Notes under the pieces: generated by a model
What the model saw: the letters and a program-made list of their open reading frames with translations, nothing else
Told to the model about the DNA's origin: nothing
Database searches by the model: none
Assembly: GCA_028282705.1 (NCBI GenBank)
Contig: JANQHI010000085.1
Coordinates: 1 to 63,528 of the forward strand
Source of the DNA: Prolixibacteraceae bacterium
Lineage (GTDB): Bacteria; Bacteroidota; Bacteroidia; Bacteroidales; Prolixibacteraceae
Length of the DNA: 63,528 nt
Direction: 5' to 3'
Part shown: one piece after another, positions 19,101-24,787 of the stretch
How the letters are laid out: each line of letters opens with the position of its first letter
Position numbering within the stretch: the stretch's first letter is position 1
Translations under genes and position numbers: made by a program

Positions 19101-19924
19101 GTAAGGTCAGCAGCTGATTCAGTTGACCAAAAACCACTGTTTTGAGCCTGGTTCATCGTAGTAGAAGCAACATTCTGAACTGCACCACTGATGGCTCCAA
19201 AAAGCCCTATTGAATATACTTTGGTTTCGTAATTATTAATGGTATGGGTTGCTTGACCACTTGAAATAGCGGCTTTGGTACAGCAGGTTGGGCTTGTTGG
19301 GCTGGTCCAGCAGCACTTGTCTCCGTCATCATCATCATCATCACAGCTCCACGAACAATTGTAATAATATGGAGCCCTATTGGCAACTCCGTCTGTTAAT
19401 AAAATAATTGTGCGAATGGTTTGGCAATCAAAAGTCCCCTGGTTTTCCAGCACATACTTGGCTTTGTCAAAACCATGTGCAATGTTGGTAAAACCATATG
19501 CATTAAGGTCATCAATGGCATTTTTAACATCATTATAATTGCTAGTCAGCCCAATATCAATGGTTGCATAATCACTGTAACTTACTATAGAAACTTTGTT
19601 GCCTGAAATGTATTCATCAACCAGTATTTTCTTGGCAAATTCTTTAGCAGCCTTTTGGGCCTCAGTAATTGGCCATGGGTTGGTATCATTCATACTTCCT
19701 GAGTGGTCAATGACCAGTACAGCTTCAATGGGCCTTTGCACAGGTTGCCCGGTAATGGTCAACTCAACATCAAATCTGTTGCATATGTTTGTGGGTGTTA
19801 CCGTTTTTCCCAGGGTAATTTCTTGCCCATCCAGATTAAAGGAAAGGGTAAGTATTAAACCCAACAAACAGGCTAATTTTTTAACCTGTGCCTTTACTTT
19901 TTTTATTGGTAAAATCTTCTTCAT
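10106..19924 (-). CDS. Giant modular surface adhesin secreted by T9SS (SprB-like)
   Basis: 3272 residues. Signal peptide 1-34. VWA domain about 66-290 with the MIDAS motif DHSGS at 73-77; this domain contains an insert of six Asp flanked by several Cys. A DUF11-like segment follows (about 290-380), then Cys-rich and Ig-like parts (about 380-645), six SprB-type modules (about 645-1130, motif LCNG..tG.a....GG..PYtY.W), fifteen HYR-like modules (about 1130-2385, motif D..PP...CP......DENCE), eight cadherin-like modules (about 2385-3160, motif PP.A.ND...T...GNVL.ND.DPDGD), and a gliding-type type B C-terminal sorting domain (PDAFSPNGDGNHDYF, IFNRWGNLIYE). The type B domain targets it for T9SS export and surface attachment, normally with a PorP/SprF partner, found next door. 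Likely roles are gliding or adhesion. It follows a small secreted protein by 24 bases. Length and modular order exceed many family members; the start is fixed by the signal peptide. Confidence 0.96.
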   Translation of the reverse strand: MKKILPIKKVKAQVKKLACLLGLILTLSFNLDGQEITLGKTVTPTNICNRFDVELTITGQPVQRPIEAVLVIDHSGSMNDTNPWPITEAQKAAKEFAKKILVDEYISGNKVSIVSYSDYATIDIGLTSNYNDVKNAIDDLNAYGFTNIAHGFDKAKYVLENQGTFDCQTIRTIILLTDGVANRAPYYYNCSWSCDDDDDDGDKCCWTSPTSPTCCTKAAISSGQATHTINNYETKVYSIGLFGAISGAVQNVASTTMNQAQNSGFWSTESAADLTGIYNQISDQLVWAAKDATITETVDPGFSIVSSSISESKGTATQTGQVITWNIDYIYDETDTLAYIVEANNGTCGTETPSTSTITYENSQCTQTNANFTNPTVCVPCAEITGMTLTQQSSCSCGINYSATINETEGCSSAQESFEWRFYLDNNYVGTSSQQSGTFTIPGGNCAGNSGKIVKGVVTRTYTGTSGCQLSISDSTEFTIPECCDITVTASSNSPVCEGTTLELSETGGSATSSWAWTGPGGFASLLQNPTINNVTSANAGTYKVVVEDDNGCTDSATVDVTVIPTPDVFNIPDTIVCESFVLPTIQGNNLTARAGYFTGPNGTGSKYIAGTTISNTVTLYIYDETASTPNCWDQEEFKITVTSPDITLDKTDVLCNGGNTGKAWVTATQGIAPYTYLWNDPATSATDTASNLTAGWYTVAVTDANGCSATDSIEVEEPTNALSISFDPVRLVCYGADNGTATANANGGTSPYTYLWSNGSTTNTASNLPVGNHRVEVWDTNDCYAIDSITISQYDSLYTEIKSQKDISCNGLSDGKVTVQAFGGAGAYSIYIDGNSQGSPHQNPKTFTNLSQGWHVIEVFNYNPSPLAPSPSCSSVIDSIYISEPDLLEVELVLVDSILCHGDSSASLTFNVTGGVELDTFYWYRYPGAAAPVAMNYPNDTLTGLPAWNWEYMVKVVDINGCTADDNISITQPEDLTVTITDEDDIDCFGGTTGSATAEANGGVAPYTYVWNTTPQQTGATATGLASGTYQVVVTDANGCQDSTTVTIEESSNELEVDITKTDVQCPGDKNGTATAIVTGGQTPYSYSWNTNPVQETQTATGLGIGSYTVTVTDANKCVGTENITINQLDTIPPEAICKNFIAKLDTNGQVTILAADVDGGSSDNCNDWDIAKHVYPSEFDCEDVGDQLVWLVVTDAAGNKDSCQATVTVVDEIDPTAICKDTTVYLDENGQFFLNAKNLDNGSFDNCTDVTLEIVPNIMTCDFVNEAQVPENVALFVYDEYGNFDVCIADVTVLDTIVPGIICPDDFNIYRDASCEFVIKDYTNMVIATDNCTIDTIMQSPVSGTIIETETTITFTAYDKSGNSSSCEITVTPIDEDKPTIICPANQFVSLDSTCSFTLPDYKVMADIFEGCESIGGLDTLQVPAPGTIIYDSTEVTLYVSDLSGNGDSCSFWVYPADNTPPEVVCPGPITVQCIDEIPEADSTLVVATDNCDDDILVEFMKDEWDGNTCPETLTRTYLATDDAGNTNTCTQTITVMDTTNPTFTVPEDIAIYKDDTCGFVATVDITGDVTDEADNCDTNLDATFKDTEVPNQECIGTTIIIRTWTLVDACGNDTAQEQTITVMDTISPTFTVPADVTVYKDENCEYDASVQATGDVEDEADNCSTGLEATFEDQQLDGSCEEDIIIKRTWTLVDDCENTITKVQLITVKDTLAPAISCNARGDTILYLNENCEVALPSFTGVATVSDNCTDNEGIILTQVPEAGTMVSGAESPVEVWIYAEDACSNVDSCNITITLVDTIPPMVECPANDSIPLNEDCEAIIPDYTFTLLSDNCTDSTSIVVTQDPIAGTAITDVTTVILTAEDLAGNSSSCSFDVIPYAMEFDSIACPVDTTIFVDENCEATIPELSPEILFASCSEFQQSYNWEQLPEAGSTVGVGTYNVVLNVYLVEELVKTCEVTITVEDTIPPVLDCPEGQLVAVDENCDFVIPDYTSGLDITDNCTEVDSITITQSPEAGTVLEGHGTEQVVWVYAEDGYQNIDSCSFMITLQDTLPPVVNCPEDQEIPLNEICEVVVPEYTFSSLSDNCTDSVNIVVSQAPIAGTVITDTTEVTLTATDEAGNSNSCSFNIFPTISDSTIIVCPEDETIFVDENCEATVPELNPQITPISCTDLDNFNIVQTPAAGTVVGLGITSVTIQVFEGDELVETCDVTVTVEDNTIDVVCPTDITLEADAECEAVIPDFTPDIEIIENCTDIDDVIITQSPAAGTTVSTGTTVVTITVTDESGNTSTCTVDVTVEDNTNPTITCPEDVTIEAQPSDCEAEVSVGQPVVDDNCEVESVVNDFNNTANASGFYPVGETIVTWTVTDESGNTAECTMTVTVVPVPLAVDDQVKTPENTPVDINILVNDLDCDDLDNTTIVIVEDPENGTVTIIPGTDTVTYSPDNGFDGTDEFIYRVCNTSGMCDTAVVTIVIDNTNNPPVAENDINITDINTPVSGNVLTNDHDPDGDPLSTTKLTDPANGTVTLDGNGGYTYTPSNGFVGTDEFDYVACDNGGLCDTATVTIEITVITPNTVVAVNDNTSGKVNTPVTGNVLVNDFDPENDNITLNTTPIVQPQNGSVTINADGTFTYTPDQGFVGVDQFTYEICDDGTPQACDQAVVTIDIRDIPDDKNTTVAVDDVYNATEGDAITGNVSDNDYDPEGDSQITFTVLNGPSNGNLQAFNTATGEFTYVPAEGFTGTDSYTYQVCDDNADQACDIATVYIHYFEDPNLPPVAENDINSTTVDTPVSGNVLTNDSDPDGDELTVNTILLTPPSNGSVTISSNGTYTYTPENGFVGEDTFVYEVCDAGGLCDTATVFIAVVRDPEINENRPPEAIDDNTRGKINTPVTGDLIANDFDPDGDEITITTTPVTPPQSGTLTINSDGTFNFVPETGFTGVITFEYEICDNGDPVLCDIALVTIEIEHEENTNTTFAVDDMYQMFNLGESIQGNVADNDYDPEGHTQQFSLISGPSNGELVLNDDGTFTYTPDGEFYGTDSYIYEVCDDGTPQACDQATVYILVEEPREALPPITPEDDFFTATCETIFKDVLENDDVLLSGITMPVVEMDVQNGTLSFNANGTFEYTPNEGFIGLDSFTYQICWADEPENCGTATVYIDVVYDEACFPCPELFVPDAFSPNGDGNHDYFVVECIEELYPTAKLIIFNRWGNLIYEKQNYGNTSVWDETEAFWDGTSQHDWTVGNEKVPVGTYMFVLILNEEKVVKGTVYINY
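10109..10432 (-). other. Type B T9SS C-terminal sorting domain of the adhesin
   Basis: Encodes the last about 108 residues: CPELFVPDAFSPNGDGN, KLIIFNRWGNLIYE, FWDGTSQHDW and VPVGTYMFVL. These are the standard landmarks of the gliding-motility-associated C-terminal domain. Confidence 0.92.
10433..12770 (-). repeat. Eight tandem cadherin-like modules, with a duplicated three-module block
   Basis: Eight modules of about 95-100 residues, each with ..DD/ND...., GNVL.ND.DPDGD, a Gly-Thr-hydrophobic strand GT.TYTP..GF.G.D.F.Y..CD and TATV.I. Modules 2-3-4 and 5-6-7 match pairwise (PPVAENDIN; NDNT.GK.NTPVTG; AVDD.Y..GNV.DNDYDPEG), showing a block duplication with a period of about 879-898 bases. Confidence 0.85.
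12771..16545 (-). repeat. Fifteen tandem HYR-like modules, with a duplicated three-module block
   Basis: About 80-90 residues each, starting D..pP...CP and containing DENCE, DNCT and a closing SGNSSSC..tV. Modules 8-9-10 and 11-12-13 are pairwise most alike (for example NDSIPLNEDCE with DQEIPLNEICE, and DTTIFVDENCEATIPEL with DETIFVDENCEATVPEL). The DNA offset between equivalent positions is 756 bases. Confidence 0.82.
16546..17999 (-). repeat. Six tandem SprB-type modules
   Basis: Six modules of about 75-90 residues share C.G...G.A...a.GG..PY.Y.W....t......L..G.Y.V.V.D.NGC, the pattern of the SprB repeat of the Flavobacterium gliding adhesin. They are diverged; modules 3 and 4 are least typical. 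Confidence 0.85.
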
Positions 19925-19948
19925 AACAGTTAAATTTGAGTTGAGGCA

Positions 19949-20482
19949 TTATTCCTGGTTTACCCGGTCAGGATTAAATGTGTGGATAATAACTTTTAGC
20001 TGTTCACCAGAGCAATTTACAGGTTCAGCAATAACCTCAGTACAATTCCATTTTTCAAAATATGCATCAGGAGATGCTGTAACTTTTACATAGAACAGCA
20101 AAGTTTCGCCTGCCTTAACCAGTACTTTATCTGTAACAGGATTTAGGTCCTGGTCCAAAACCTGGTTAGATAATATTATATTATTAGTTGATGGTGACCC
20201 ATCAGGGTTTTCACATGTTTCATTGGCATTATTTGCCAGGATAATGAATTCATTGGCTTCAGCCCCTATATTCGTTAATTGGAGGTTATAAGTGTAGTTT
20301 AAATTCTTTAATGTTTTTATGTTCCTGTTTTTTACGACAGAAAGTTCAACATTGCAATTGTTTTGGGCAAATGTTGTTGTCACAGAAAGTAGGGTAAAAC
20401 ATCCAACTATCAGAAAACCAAGAGATTTCATTTTTTTGAGGTTTAATGATTTATTTCTTATAAAACTTACCAGCGTATTCAT
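19949..20482 (-). CDS. Small secreted protein of unknown function upstream of the adhesin
   Basis: 177 residues by the first ATG; Met18 (20431) would give a compact signal peptide MKSLGFLIVGCFTLLSVTT followed by TFAQ and is a likely alternative start. The mature part reads CNVELSVVKNRNIKTLKN, then YTYNLQLTNIGAEAN, resembling the DUF11/Ig-like domains that describe disturbed beta sandwiches in surface proteins (LQLTNIG...F......P....). It carries Cys in CNVEL, ETCENPDG, NCTEV and NCSGEQ, so disulfides are likely. It precedes the giant adhesin by 24 bases and must be co-transcribed with it. A role as an adhesin-associated periplasmic or surface protein is inferred only from position. No family name is recognised. 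Confidence 0.75.
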   Translation of the reverse strand: MNTLVSFIRNKSLNLKKMKSLGFLIVGCFTLLSVTTTFAQNNCNVELSVVKNRNIKTLKNLNYTYNLQLTNIGAEANEFIILANNANETCENPDGSPSTNNIILSNQVLDQDLNPVTDKVLVKAGETLLFYVKVTASPDAYFEKWNCTEVIAEPVNCSGEQLKVIIHTFNPDRVNQE

Positions 20483-20709
20483 ATCTTAACTTTTTGATTT
20501 CTATTGTTTTAGTGCATGTGTAACCATTCCATGAGTTAATGCAAAAACTAAAATGAAAATTAGATTAAAGGAATTAAAAAGTATATAAGGGATTCTATGA
20601 TTTTCAGGAAAGAATAGTCTTAATTCCCTATGGTAAAAAGGAATAAACAGGCATATTTGCCAATCATTCCCGGTAGAATATTTCCTACAAGCGTCAAACA
20701 TTGTATCTT

Positions 20710-20838
20710 AGTTTTGTGTTACGGCCCACACCATTGTATACATATTATATGCCACCAACTTGGGTTTTCTGTTAAGTAGCTGTTAGTGAGAGGATAGTGG
20801 TTTTTTTTAAGGTTAGTGAACTTTCCCATTGTGGGAAA
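20710..20838 (-). promoter_or_regulatory. Two-part upstream element, copy B (adhesin operon)
   Basis: Block one at 20710-20754 contains AGTTTTGTGT, GG.CCCAC and CATATTATATGCCA; block two at 20822-20838 is TTTCCCATTGTGGGAAA. Order and spacing match copy A at 9257-9382. The start codon of the downstream small protein is 227 bases from block one. Between 20483 and 21016 there is no convincing gene. Confidence 0.55.
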
Positions 20839-21016
20839 ATATTATTCAGGATGCCTCAATTTTAGACTGGTAGTTTTGCACATGAAATATAATAATTGAT
20901 GGTTGGAAAATATATTGGTATAGGGAAATGGAGCATTTTGATGGTAGAATTGAATGATTGGATTTTTTAAATGAGAATAGTAATTTCACTTTGAAAATGG
21001 TTTAATACTTATTCTG

Positions 21017-21643
21017 ATGGGGAAAAGACTGATTTGGAATACTGATACACAGAAAGATTTTGTTAACCCTGAAGGGAAGCTTTATGTACATGGTGCAGAA
21101 AAACTTAAACCTAAATTCAGTAAGATTTTGCAAATAGCAAAGGAAAAAGAAATACAAGTGGTTAGTACAGCTGATTGGCACCATTCAAACTCTAAGGAAT
21201 TGAGCCATGATCCTGATTTTATTACCACTTTCCCTGAACATTGTATGGCACAAACTGAAGGGGCAATGTTTGTTTCAGAATCTACCCTTGAAAATCCTGT
21301 AATTTTTGATTGGGACATAAATTATAACATCACTGATTATTTAGCAGAAAAGCCAAATGCCAACATAGTAATACGCAAAGATATTTTTGATGTATTTGCT
21401 GGTAACCCTAATACCCTGCAAATCATAAAATTTTTAAATCCTGAAGAGGTTTTTGTCTTTGGTGTAACTACAAATGTTTGTGTTGATTATGCAGTAATGG
21501 GGTTGGTGGAACATGTTAAAAAGGTGTATGTGGTTGAAGATGCTATTAAAGAATTACCCAACATACCATTACCTTTTGAGAAGTGGAAAGCTGCTGGGGT
21601 GATATTTACAAAAACAGATAAATTAGCAGAACTTATTTCCTGA
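21017..21643 (+). CDS. Isochorismatase/nicotinamidase-family cysteine hydrolase
   Basis: 208 residues, cytoplasmic. The fold's catalytic triad is visible: Asp10 in IWNTDTQKDF, Lys121 in VIRKDIFDVF, and Cys155 in TTNVCVDYAV. Asp53 and His55 in TADWHHSNS fit the metal-binding site of nicotinamidases, and PEHCMAQTEG matches the nicotinamidase-like PxHC segment. Nicotinamide deamidation for NAD salvage is the best guess; other amide or isochorismate substrates are possible. The gene stands alone on the plus strand and converges on the trmH-like gene with 8 bases between stop codons. No promoter box is close to the start; an exact TAGTTTTG lies at 20871-20878, 138 bases upstream. Confidence 0.85.
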   Translation: MGKRLIWNTDTQKDFVNPEGKLYVHGAEKLKPKFSKILQIAKEKEIQVVSTADWHHSNSKELSHDPDFITTFPEHCMAQTEGAMFVSESTLENPVIFDWDINYNITDYLAEKPNANIVIRKDIFDVFAGNPNTLQIIKFLNPEEVFVFGVTTNVCVDYAVMGLVEHVKKVYVVEDAIKELPNIPLPFEKWKAAGVIFTKTDKLAELIS

Positions 21644-21651
21644 TTAAGCAA

Positions 21652-22323
21652 CTATTTATTTTTAAAAAACTCTTTTTCAAGTAATGTGTTTTTTTTTATG
21701 GTGCTTCTCAGCCATTCAAGTTTTATGTTTTCCTTTTCATTTTCAGTAAGTTGCCAGCTTAGGTTCTTCATGCTTCTCAGCTTATGGGTGAGATGGTGCA
21801 GAATAATAGCTACTGAAACAGATATATTGAAACTTTCAGTAAAACCAACCATAGGTATTTTTAGGAACTCATCAGCTTCATTCATTACTACATCAGATAT
21901 GCCTGGCAATTCTGAACCAAATAGTAATGCACTTTTCCCTTTGGCCAGGTCAAAATCTTCCAGGTCTGTATCGTTATTATGAGGGGATGTGGCAACAATC
22001 CTGTAACCATCAGCTTTTAATCGTTTTATTGCTTCTAGGGTATTGTTTTCGTGTTCAGTATACTTGTGTAAAGTTAGCCATTTGGAAGAACCAAGTGCAA
22101 CCTGGGCATTGATATTGAACTGGTTCCTGTTTTCAATTATGTGGACATCCTGAACGCCAAAGCAGTCACAGGTCCTTAATGTGGCACTGGCATTTTGTGA
22201 TTGGTAAATATCCTCAAGCACAATGGTTAAATATTTTGTGCGGTTTTCCAATACCTTGTCAAAAAGGTTTAACCTCTCAGGGGTAACAAAACCAGATAGA
22301 TATTTGATTAATTCTTTTGGCAT
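21652..22323 (-). CDS. trmH: TrmH-family tRNA/rRNA 2'-O-methyltransferase
   Basis: 223 residues with the SPOUT knot motifs: motif 1 ATLRTCDCFGVQDVHIIE, motif 2 SALLFGSELPGIS, and motif 3 IPMVGFTESFNISVSVAIIL. The order, the length and the C-terminal extension match TrmH, which uses SAM to 2'-O-methylate G18 in tRNA. Related SpoU enzymes acting on rRNA share these motifs, so the exact target is not certain. It lies downstream of hup, with a 162-bp palindrome between the genes, and converges on the isochorismatase-like gene. Confidence 0.9.
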   Translation of the reverse strand: MPKELIKYLSGFVTPERLNLFDKVLENRTKYLTIVLEDIYQSQNASATLRTCDCFGVQDVHIIENRNQFNINAQVALGSSKWLTLHKYTEHENNTLEAIKRLKADGYRIVATSPHNNDTDLEDFDLAKGKSALLFGSELPGISDVVMNEADEFLKIPMVGFTESFNISVSVAIILHHLTHKLRSMKNLSWQLTENEKENIKLEWLRSTIKKNTLLEKEFFKNK

Positions 22324-22328
22324 TACTT

Positions 22329-22490
22329 AGACACTGTTTAAATTATATTTTTTAGAGATATTATGATGTATTTTTTGCATAATCAAGGCGAATTTGACGC
22401 GAATAGCATCAGCTATTTAAGGAAAATTCAACGTAGAGTAGGTGAAAAAGACGCATAATAGAATAATTAGATAATTTTTAAACAGTGTCT
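22329..22490. repeat. 162-bp near-perfect-centre palindrome, MITE-like
   Basis: Terminal repeats AGACACTGTTTA at the left and TAAACAGTGTCT at the right face each other. The exact centre of the interval (22409.5) is also the centre of an inner palindrome ATAGC-ATCA-GCTAT, and the intervening arms pair at roughly 60 percent by eye. No open reading frame is inside. A miniature inverted-repeat element, or a very long hairpin in an untranslated region, fits. It separates hup from the trmH-like gene. Confidence 0.65.
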
Positions 22491-22513
22491 TAATATCTGA
22501 ACTGCGAAAGTAC

Positions 22514-22545
22514 AAAAAAAGGGAAGCCATTTAGCTTCCCTTAAA
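22514..22545 (-). terminator. Intrinsic terminator of hup
   Basis: On the minus strand AAGGGAAGC and GCTTCCCTT enclose a short loop and run into TTTTTTT, 19 bases beyond the hup stop. Confidence 0.85.
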
Positions 22546-22563
22546 ATTTCTTTTTCTAACCAG

Positions 22564-22836
22564 TTACGAAACAGCATCTGCTAATTCAGCTCCAGCTTTA
22601 AATTTTACAACTTTCTTAGCTGCAATAGTAATTTCTTTACCAGTTTGAGGATTTCTTCCTGTCCTTGCACTGCGTTCAGAAACTGAATAAGAACCAAATC
22701 CAATTAGAGCTACTCTGTCTCCAGCTTTAAGGGCATCAGTAGTTGTGCTGATAAAAGCATCAAGAGCCTTTTTTGCGTCAGCTTTTGTTAATCCGGCTTT
22801 GTCAGCCATTGCATCAATTAATTGAGCTTTGTTCAT
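22564..22836 (-). CDS. hup: HU-family nucleoid DNA-binding protein
   Basis: 90 residues, the standard length. The protein begins [25 protein letters not shown] and includes the family signature [21 protein letters not shown] (split at RSA-RTG), whose RNP arm contacts the minor groove, and ends [14 protein letters not shown] bends and compacts DNA as a homodimer and affects replication, repair and transcription. The gene is monocistronic: a strong terminator follows it, and a 275-base gap before tRNA-Ser precedes it. A long A/T-rich leader contains no obvious TAnnTTTG box. Confidence 0.96.
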   Translation of the reverse strand: MNKAQLIDAMADKAGLTKADAKKALDAFISTTTDALKAGDRVALIGFGSYSVSERSARTGRNPQTGKEITIAAKKVVKFKAGAELADAVS

Positions 22837-23074
22837 ACGATAAAAATTTAAATTAATTAAGTTATTGAAAATGAGTATTCTGTATGCAGAGAATAAATTT
22901 GCCTAAATGAGCGATATTTTTCCTGTTTTTATTCTGTACCTGCTAAAACACTAATAAAATCAATACTTTCAGCGTTTTTTATTAAGTTTTACTAAATTCT
23001 GAAATAACTTTCAAAAAAACAACCCCAAACACCTTTTTTTTTCATCAATTATCATTTTTTTTTCACATTATGTT

Positions 23075-23104
23075 TTTGGGATTTTAAAATTTATTCTACT
23101 TTTG
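23075..23104 (+). promoter_or_regulatory. Bacteroidota-type promoter of tRNA-Ser
   Basis: TTTG at 23075-23078 and TACTTTTG at 23097-23104, 18 bases apart, match the TTTG / TAnnTTTG form. The tRNA starts 9 bases downstream. Confidence 0.7.
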
Positions 23105-23112
23105 TCGCGCCT

Positions 23113-23197
23113 GGAGAGATGGCAGAGTGGTCGAATGCGGTGGTCTTGAAAACCATTGTACCGCGAGGTACCGGGGGTTCGAATCCCTCTCTCTCCG
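23113..23197 (+). tRNA. tRNA-Ser (anticodon TGA)
   Basis: The acceptor arm GGAGAGA pairs with TCTCTCC, the D arm contains GGCAGAGTGG, and the anticodon loop CTTGAAA carries TGA on a stem GTGGT/ACCAT. A long variable arm (TGTACCGCGAGGTACC-like) marks a class II tRNA, and the T arm is GGGGGTTCGAATCCCTC. 85 bases without CCA, which is not encoded. A strong terminator follows. Confidence 0.97.
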
Positions 23198-23209
23198 CAA
23201 AAACAGAAA

Positions 23210-23242
23210 AGCCTGATAATCAATATGGTGTCAGGCTTTTTT
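23210..23242 (+). terminator. Intrinsic terminator of tRNA-Ser
   Basis: GCCTGA at 23211-23216 pairs with TCAGGC at 23231-23236 and is followed by six T. Confidence 0.85.
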
Positions 23243-23842
23243 GATTTCTCGCCAGCTCATGTTGTATTTTTTAATTCCTTTTTGGGACAAAACGTTAATG
23301 GTTATTATGGCCATGTAATTTCAGTTTAGAAATAAGCCATATCAGTTATTAAAATATTCATTTCAGAAAAGTTTTCAACAATTTAAACAATGTATTACCT
23401 TAGTTTCGAGCCATAATCAAAGTGGGGCAAAGCCATTTTATAGCAATTTATTGATATGAAATGAGCATAAATTTTCAGCATCCTAAAATATACCAACCAT
23501 GGATGATTAAAATTTTTGCGAAAGCGAAGCGGTTACATAGGTGCGGAAATTTTTGTTTTTGTTTTAACAAAAAACAAAAATTTTAAACACATGAAAAATA
23601 GAAAAATAAGTACAAAGCTGAAGTGTTAGCCACAGAGAATTTTATTGGTAAGTTTCAAAAAGCAAAAAATAGCTATTCAATTGATTTTACTGAAAATGTT
23701 ACCATGTATAAGGAAAAAGGAACCTGTGAAAATTTACAAAATCAACTATTTTGTAAAAACTTTGGATAAGGCATTACCTGCTTAACTAACTTCACCATTT
23801 TTTAAGAAATCATACCATATTTAAACTTAAAAATATTTTAGG
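23243..23842. other. Gene-free stretch between the two tRNA genes
   Basis: No frame here looks like a protein. There is an A/T hairpin at about 23548-23584 (AAATTTTTGTTTTTG with its complement), typical of a terminator or old repeat, and a scrap GCCACAGAGAA near 23630 that resembles other repeat scraps in this window. Confidence 0.5.
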
Positions 23843-23860
23843 TTGTAAAGAACTAATTGC

Positions 23861-23868
23861 TATATTTG
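23861..23868 (+). promoter_or_regulatory. -7 box of the tRNA-Trp promoter
   Basis: TATATTTG is an exact TAnnTTTG match 11 bases before the tRNA. A TTG lies 15 bases upstream, slightly short of the usual spacing. Confidence 0.65.
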
Positions 23869-23879
23869 CATCCGCAATT

Positions 23880-23952
23880 ACGGGTGTAGCTCAGTTGGTA
23901 GAGCACTGGTCTCCAAAACCAGGTGTCGGGCGTTCGAGTCGCTCCTCCCGTG
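23880..23952 (+). tRNA. tRNA-Trp (anticodon CCA)
   Basis: 73 bases: acceptor ACGGGTG with CTCCCGT, D arm GTAGCTCAGTTGGTAGAGC, anticodon loop TCTCCAAAA holding CCA, T arm GGGCGTTCGAGTCGCTC. CCA is not encoded. The acceptor stem has a T-T mismatch at its sixth pair, otherwise the cloverleaf is regular. Confidence 0.96.
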
Positions 23953-23953
23953 C

Positions 23954-23989
23954 AAGGGCAAGTTATTTAAGGTAGCTTGTCCTTTTTTT
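23954..23989 (+). terminator. Intrinsic terminator of tRNA-Trp
   Basis: AAGGGCAAG pairs with CTTGTCCTT (one G-T pair) and runs into seven T. Confidence 0.85.
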
Positions 23990-24031
23990 ATAACTACCTT
24001 TTTTCTATTTTTCGGGAAATTATAGTTACCA

Positions 24032-24754
24032 ATGAAGGTTCATCTTTTTATCCCTTGTTTTATTGATCAAATGTACCCAAATACAGCTTTTAATGTGGTA
24101 AAAATATTGGAGAGCTTAAGCCTGCAGGTGTATTATAACCCTGAACAAACCTGCTGTGGGCAACCAGCTTTTAACAGTGGATATTGGGGAGAAGCTAAAA
24201 AACTGGCTTTGAAATTTATGGACGATTTTAAAGGCAGTGAGGTTATTGTGGGGCCCTCAGCATCTTGTATCGGGTACATTAAAAATTACTATTCCCGGTT
24301 ATTTGAAGATGATAAAAAAATGCTTCAAAATGTCCAATCTTTGAGGAGCAGGATATTTGAATTTAGTGATTTTTTGGCCAACCAGATGGAAGTGCTTGAA
24401 TTTGGGGCAAAATTCCCTCATAAAGTTACTTTCCATGATTCATGTGCAGGGCTTAGGGAATATGGTATAAAAAGCGAACCCAGGCAGCTGTTAGAAAGGG
24501 TGGAAGGCTTGGAATTGATTGAGATGGAAGATACAGAAACTTGCTGTGGTTTTGGTGGAATATTTGCGACAAAATTCAAAGATATTTCAACTGCCATGAC
24601 AGAACAGAAAGTCTCCCATGCATTGGATACTGGGGCAAAGTATATTATATCCACAGAATCTTCCTGCCTGCTAAATATTGAAAGCTACATAAGGAAACAA
24701 AAACTCCCCATAAAGCCAATCCATTTGGCAGATGTATTAGCTTCAGGATGGTAA
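24032..24754 (+). CDS. lutA: LutA-like (Fe-S)-binding CCG-domain protein
   Basis: 240 residues, the LutA/YkgE length, with two CCG domains. The first runs from IPCFIDQMYP (Cys9) to CCGQPAFNSGYW; the second from FHDSCAGLREYG to ETCCGFGGIF. Conserved SASC and SSCL cysteines accompany them; together they bind iron-sulfur clusters. LutA is a subunit of the LutABC complex for L-lactate oxidation. The LutB and LutC partners are not next to it here, so this may be a dispersed lut gene or a related oxidoreductase subunit. It stands alone downstream of tRNA-Trp and converges on the ABC exporter. Confidence 0.85.
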   Translation: MKVHLFIPCFIDQMYPNTAFNVVKILESLSLQVYYNPEQTCCGQPAFNSGYWGEAKKLALKFMDDFKGSEVIVGPSASCIGYIKNYYSRLFEDDKKMLQNVQSLRSRIFEFSDFLANQMEVLEFGAKFPHKVTFHDSCAGLREYGIKSEPRQLLERVEGLELIEMEDTETCCGFGGIFATKFKDISTAMTEQKVSHALDTGAKYIISTESSCLLNIESYIRKQKLPIKPIHLADVLASGW

Positions 24755-24787
24755 CTAAAAAGTTTACAGTGATTAGTATATGGCTAA

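Noticed and set aside
20501-20701. Minus-strand 66-codon frame right of the small secreted protein
   Set aside because: Low-quality composition, lies in the leader region of the adhesin operon; no support.
23548-23584. A/T hairpin between tRNA genes as a small RNA
   Set aside because: Pure A/T inverted repeat with no promoter; most likely chance or an old terminator.
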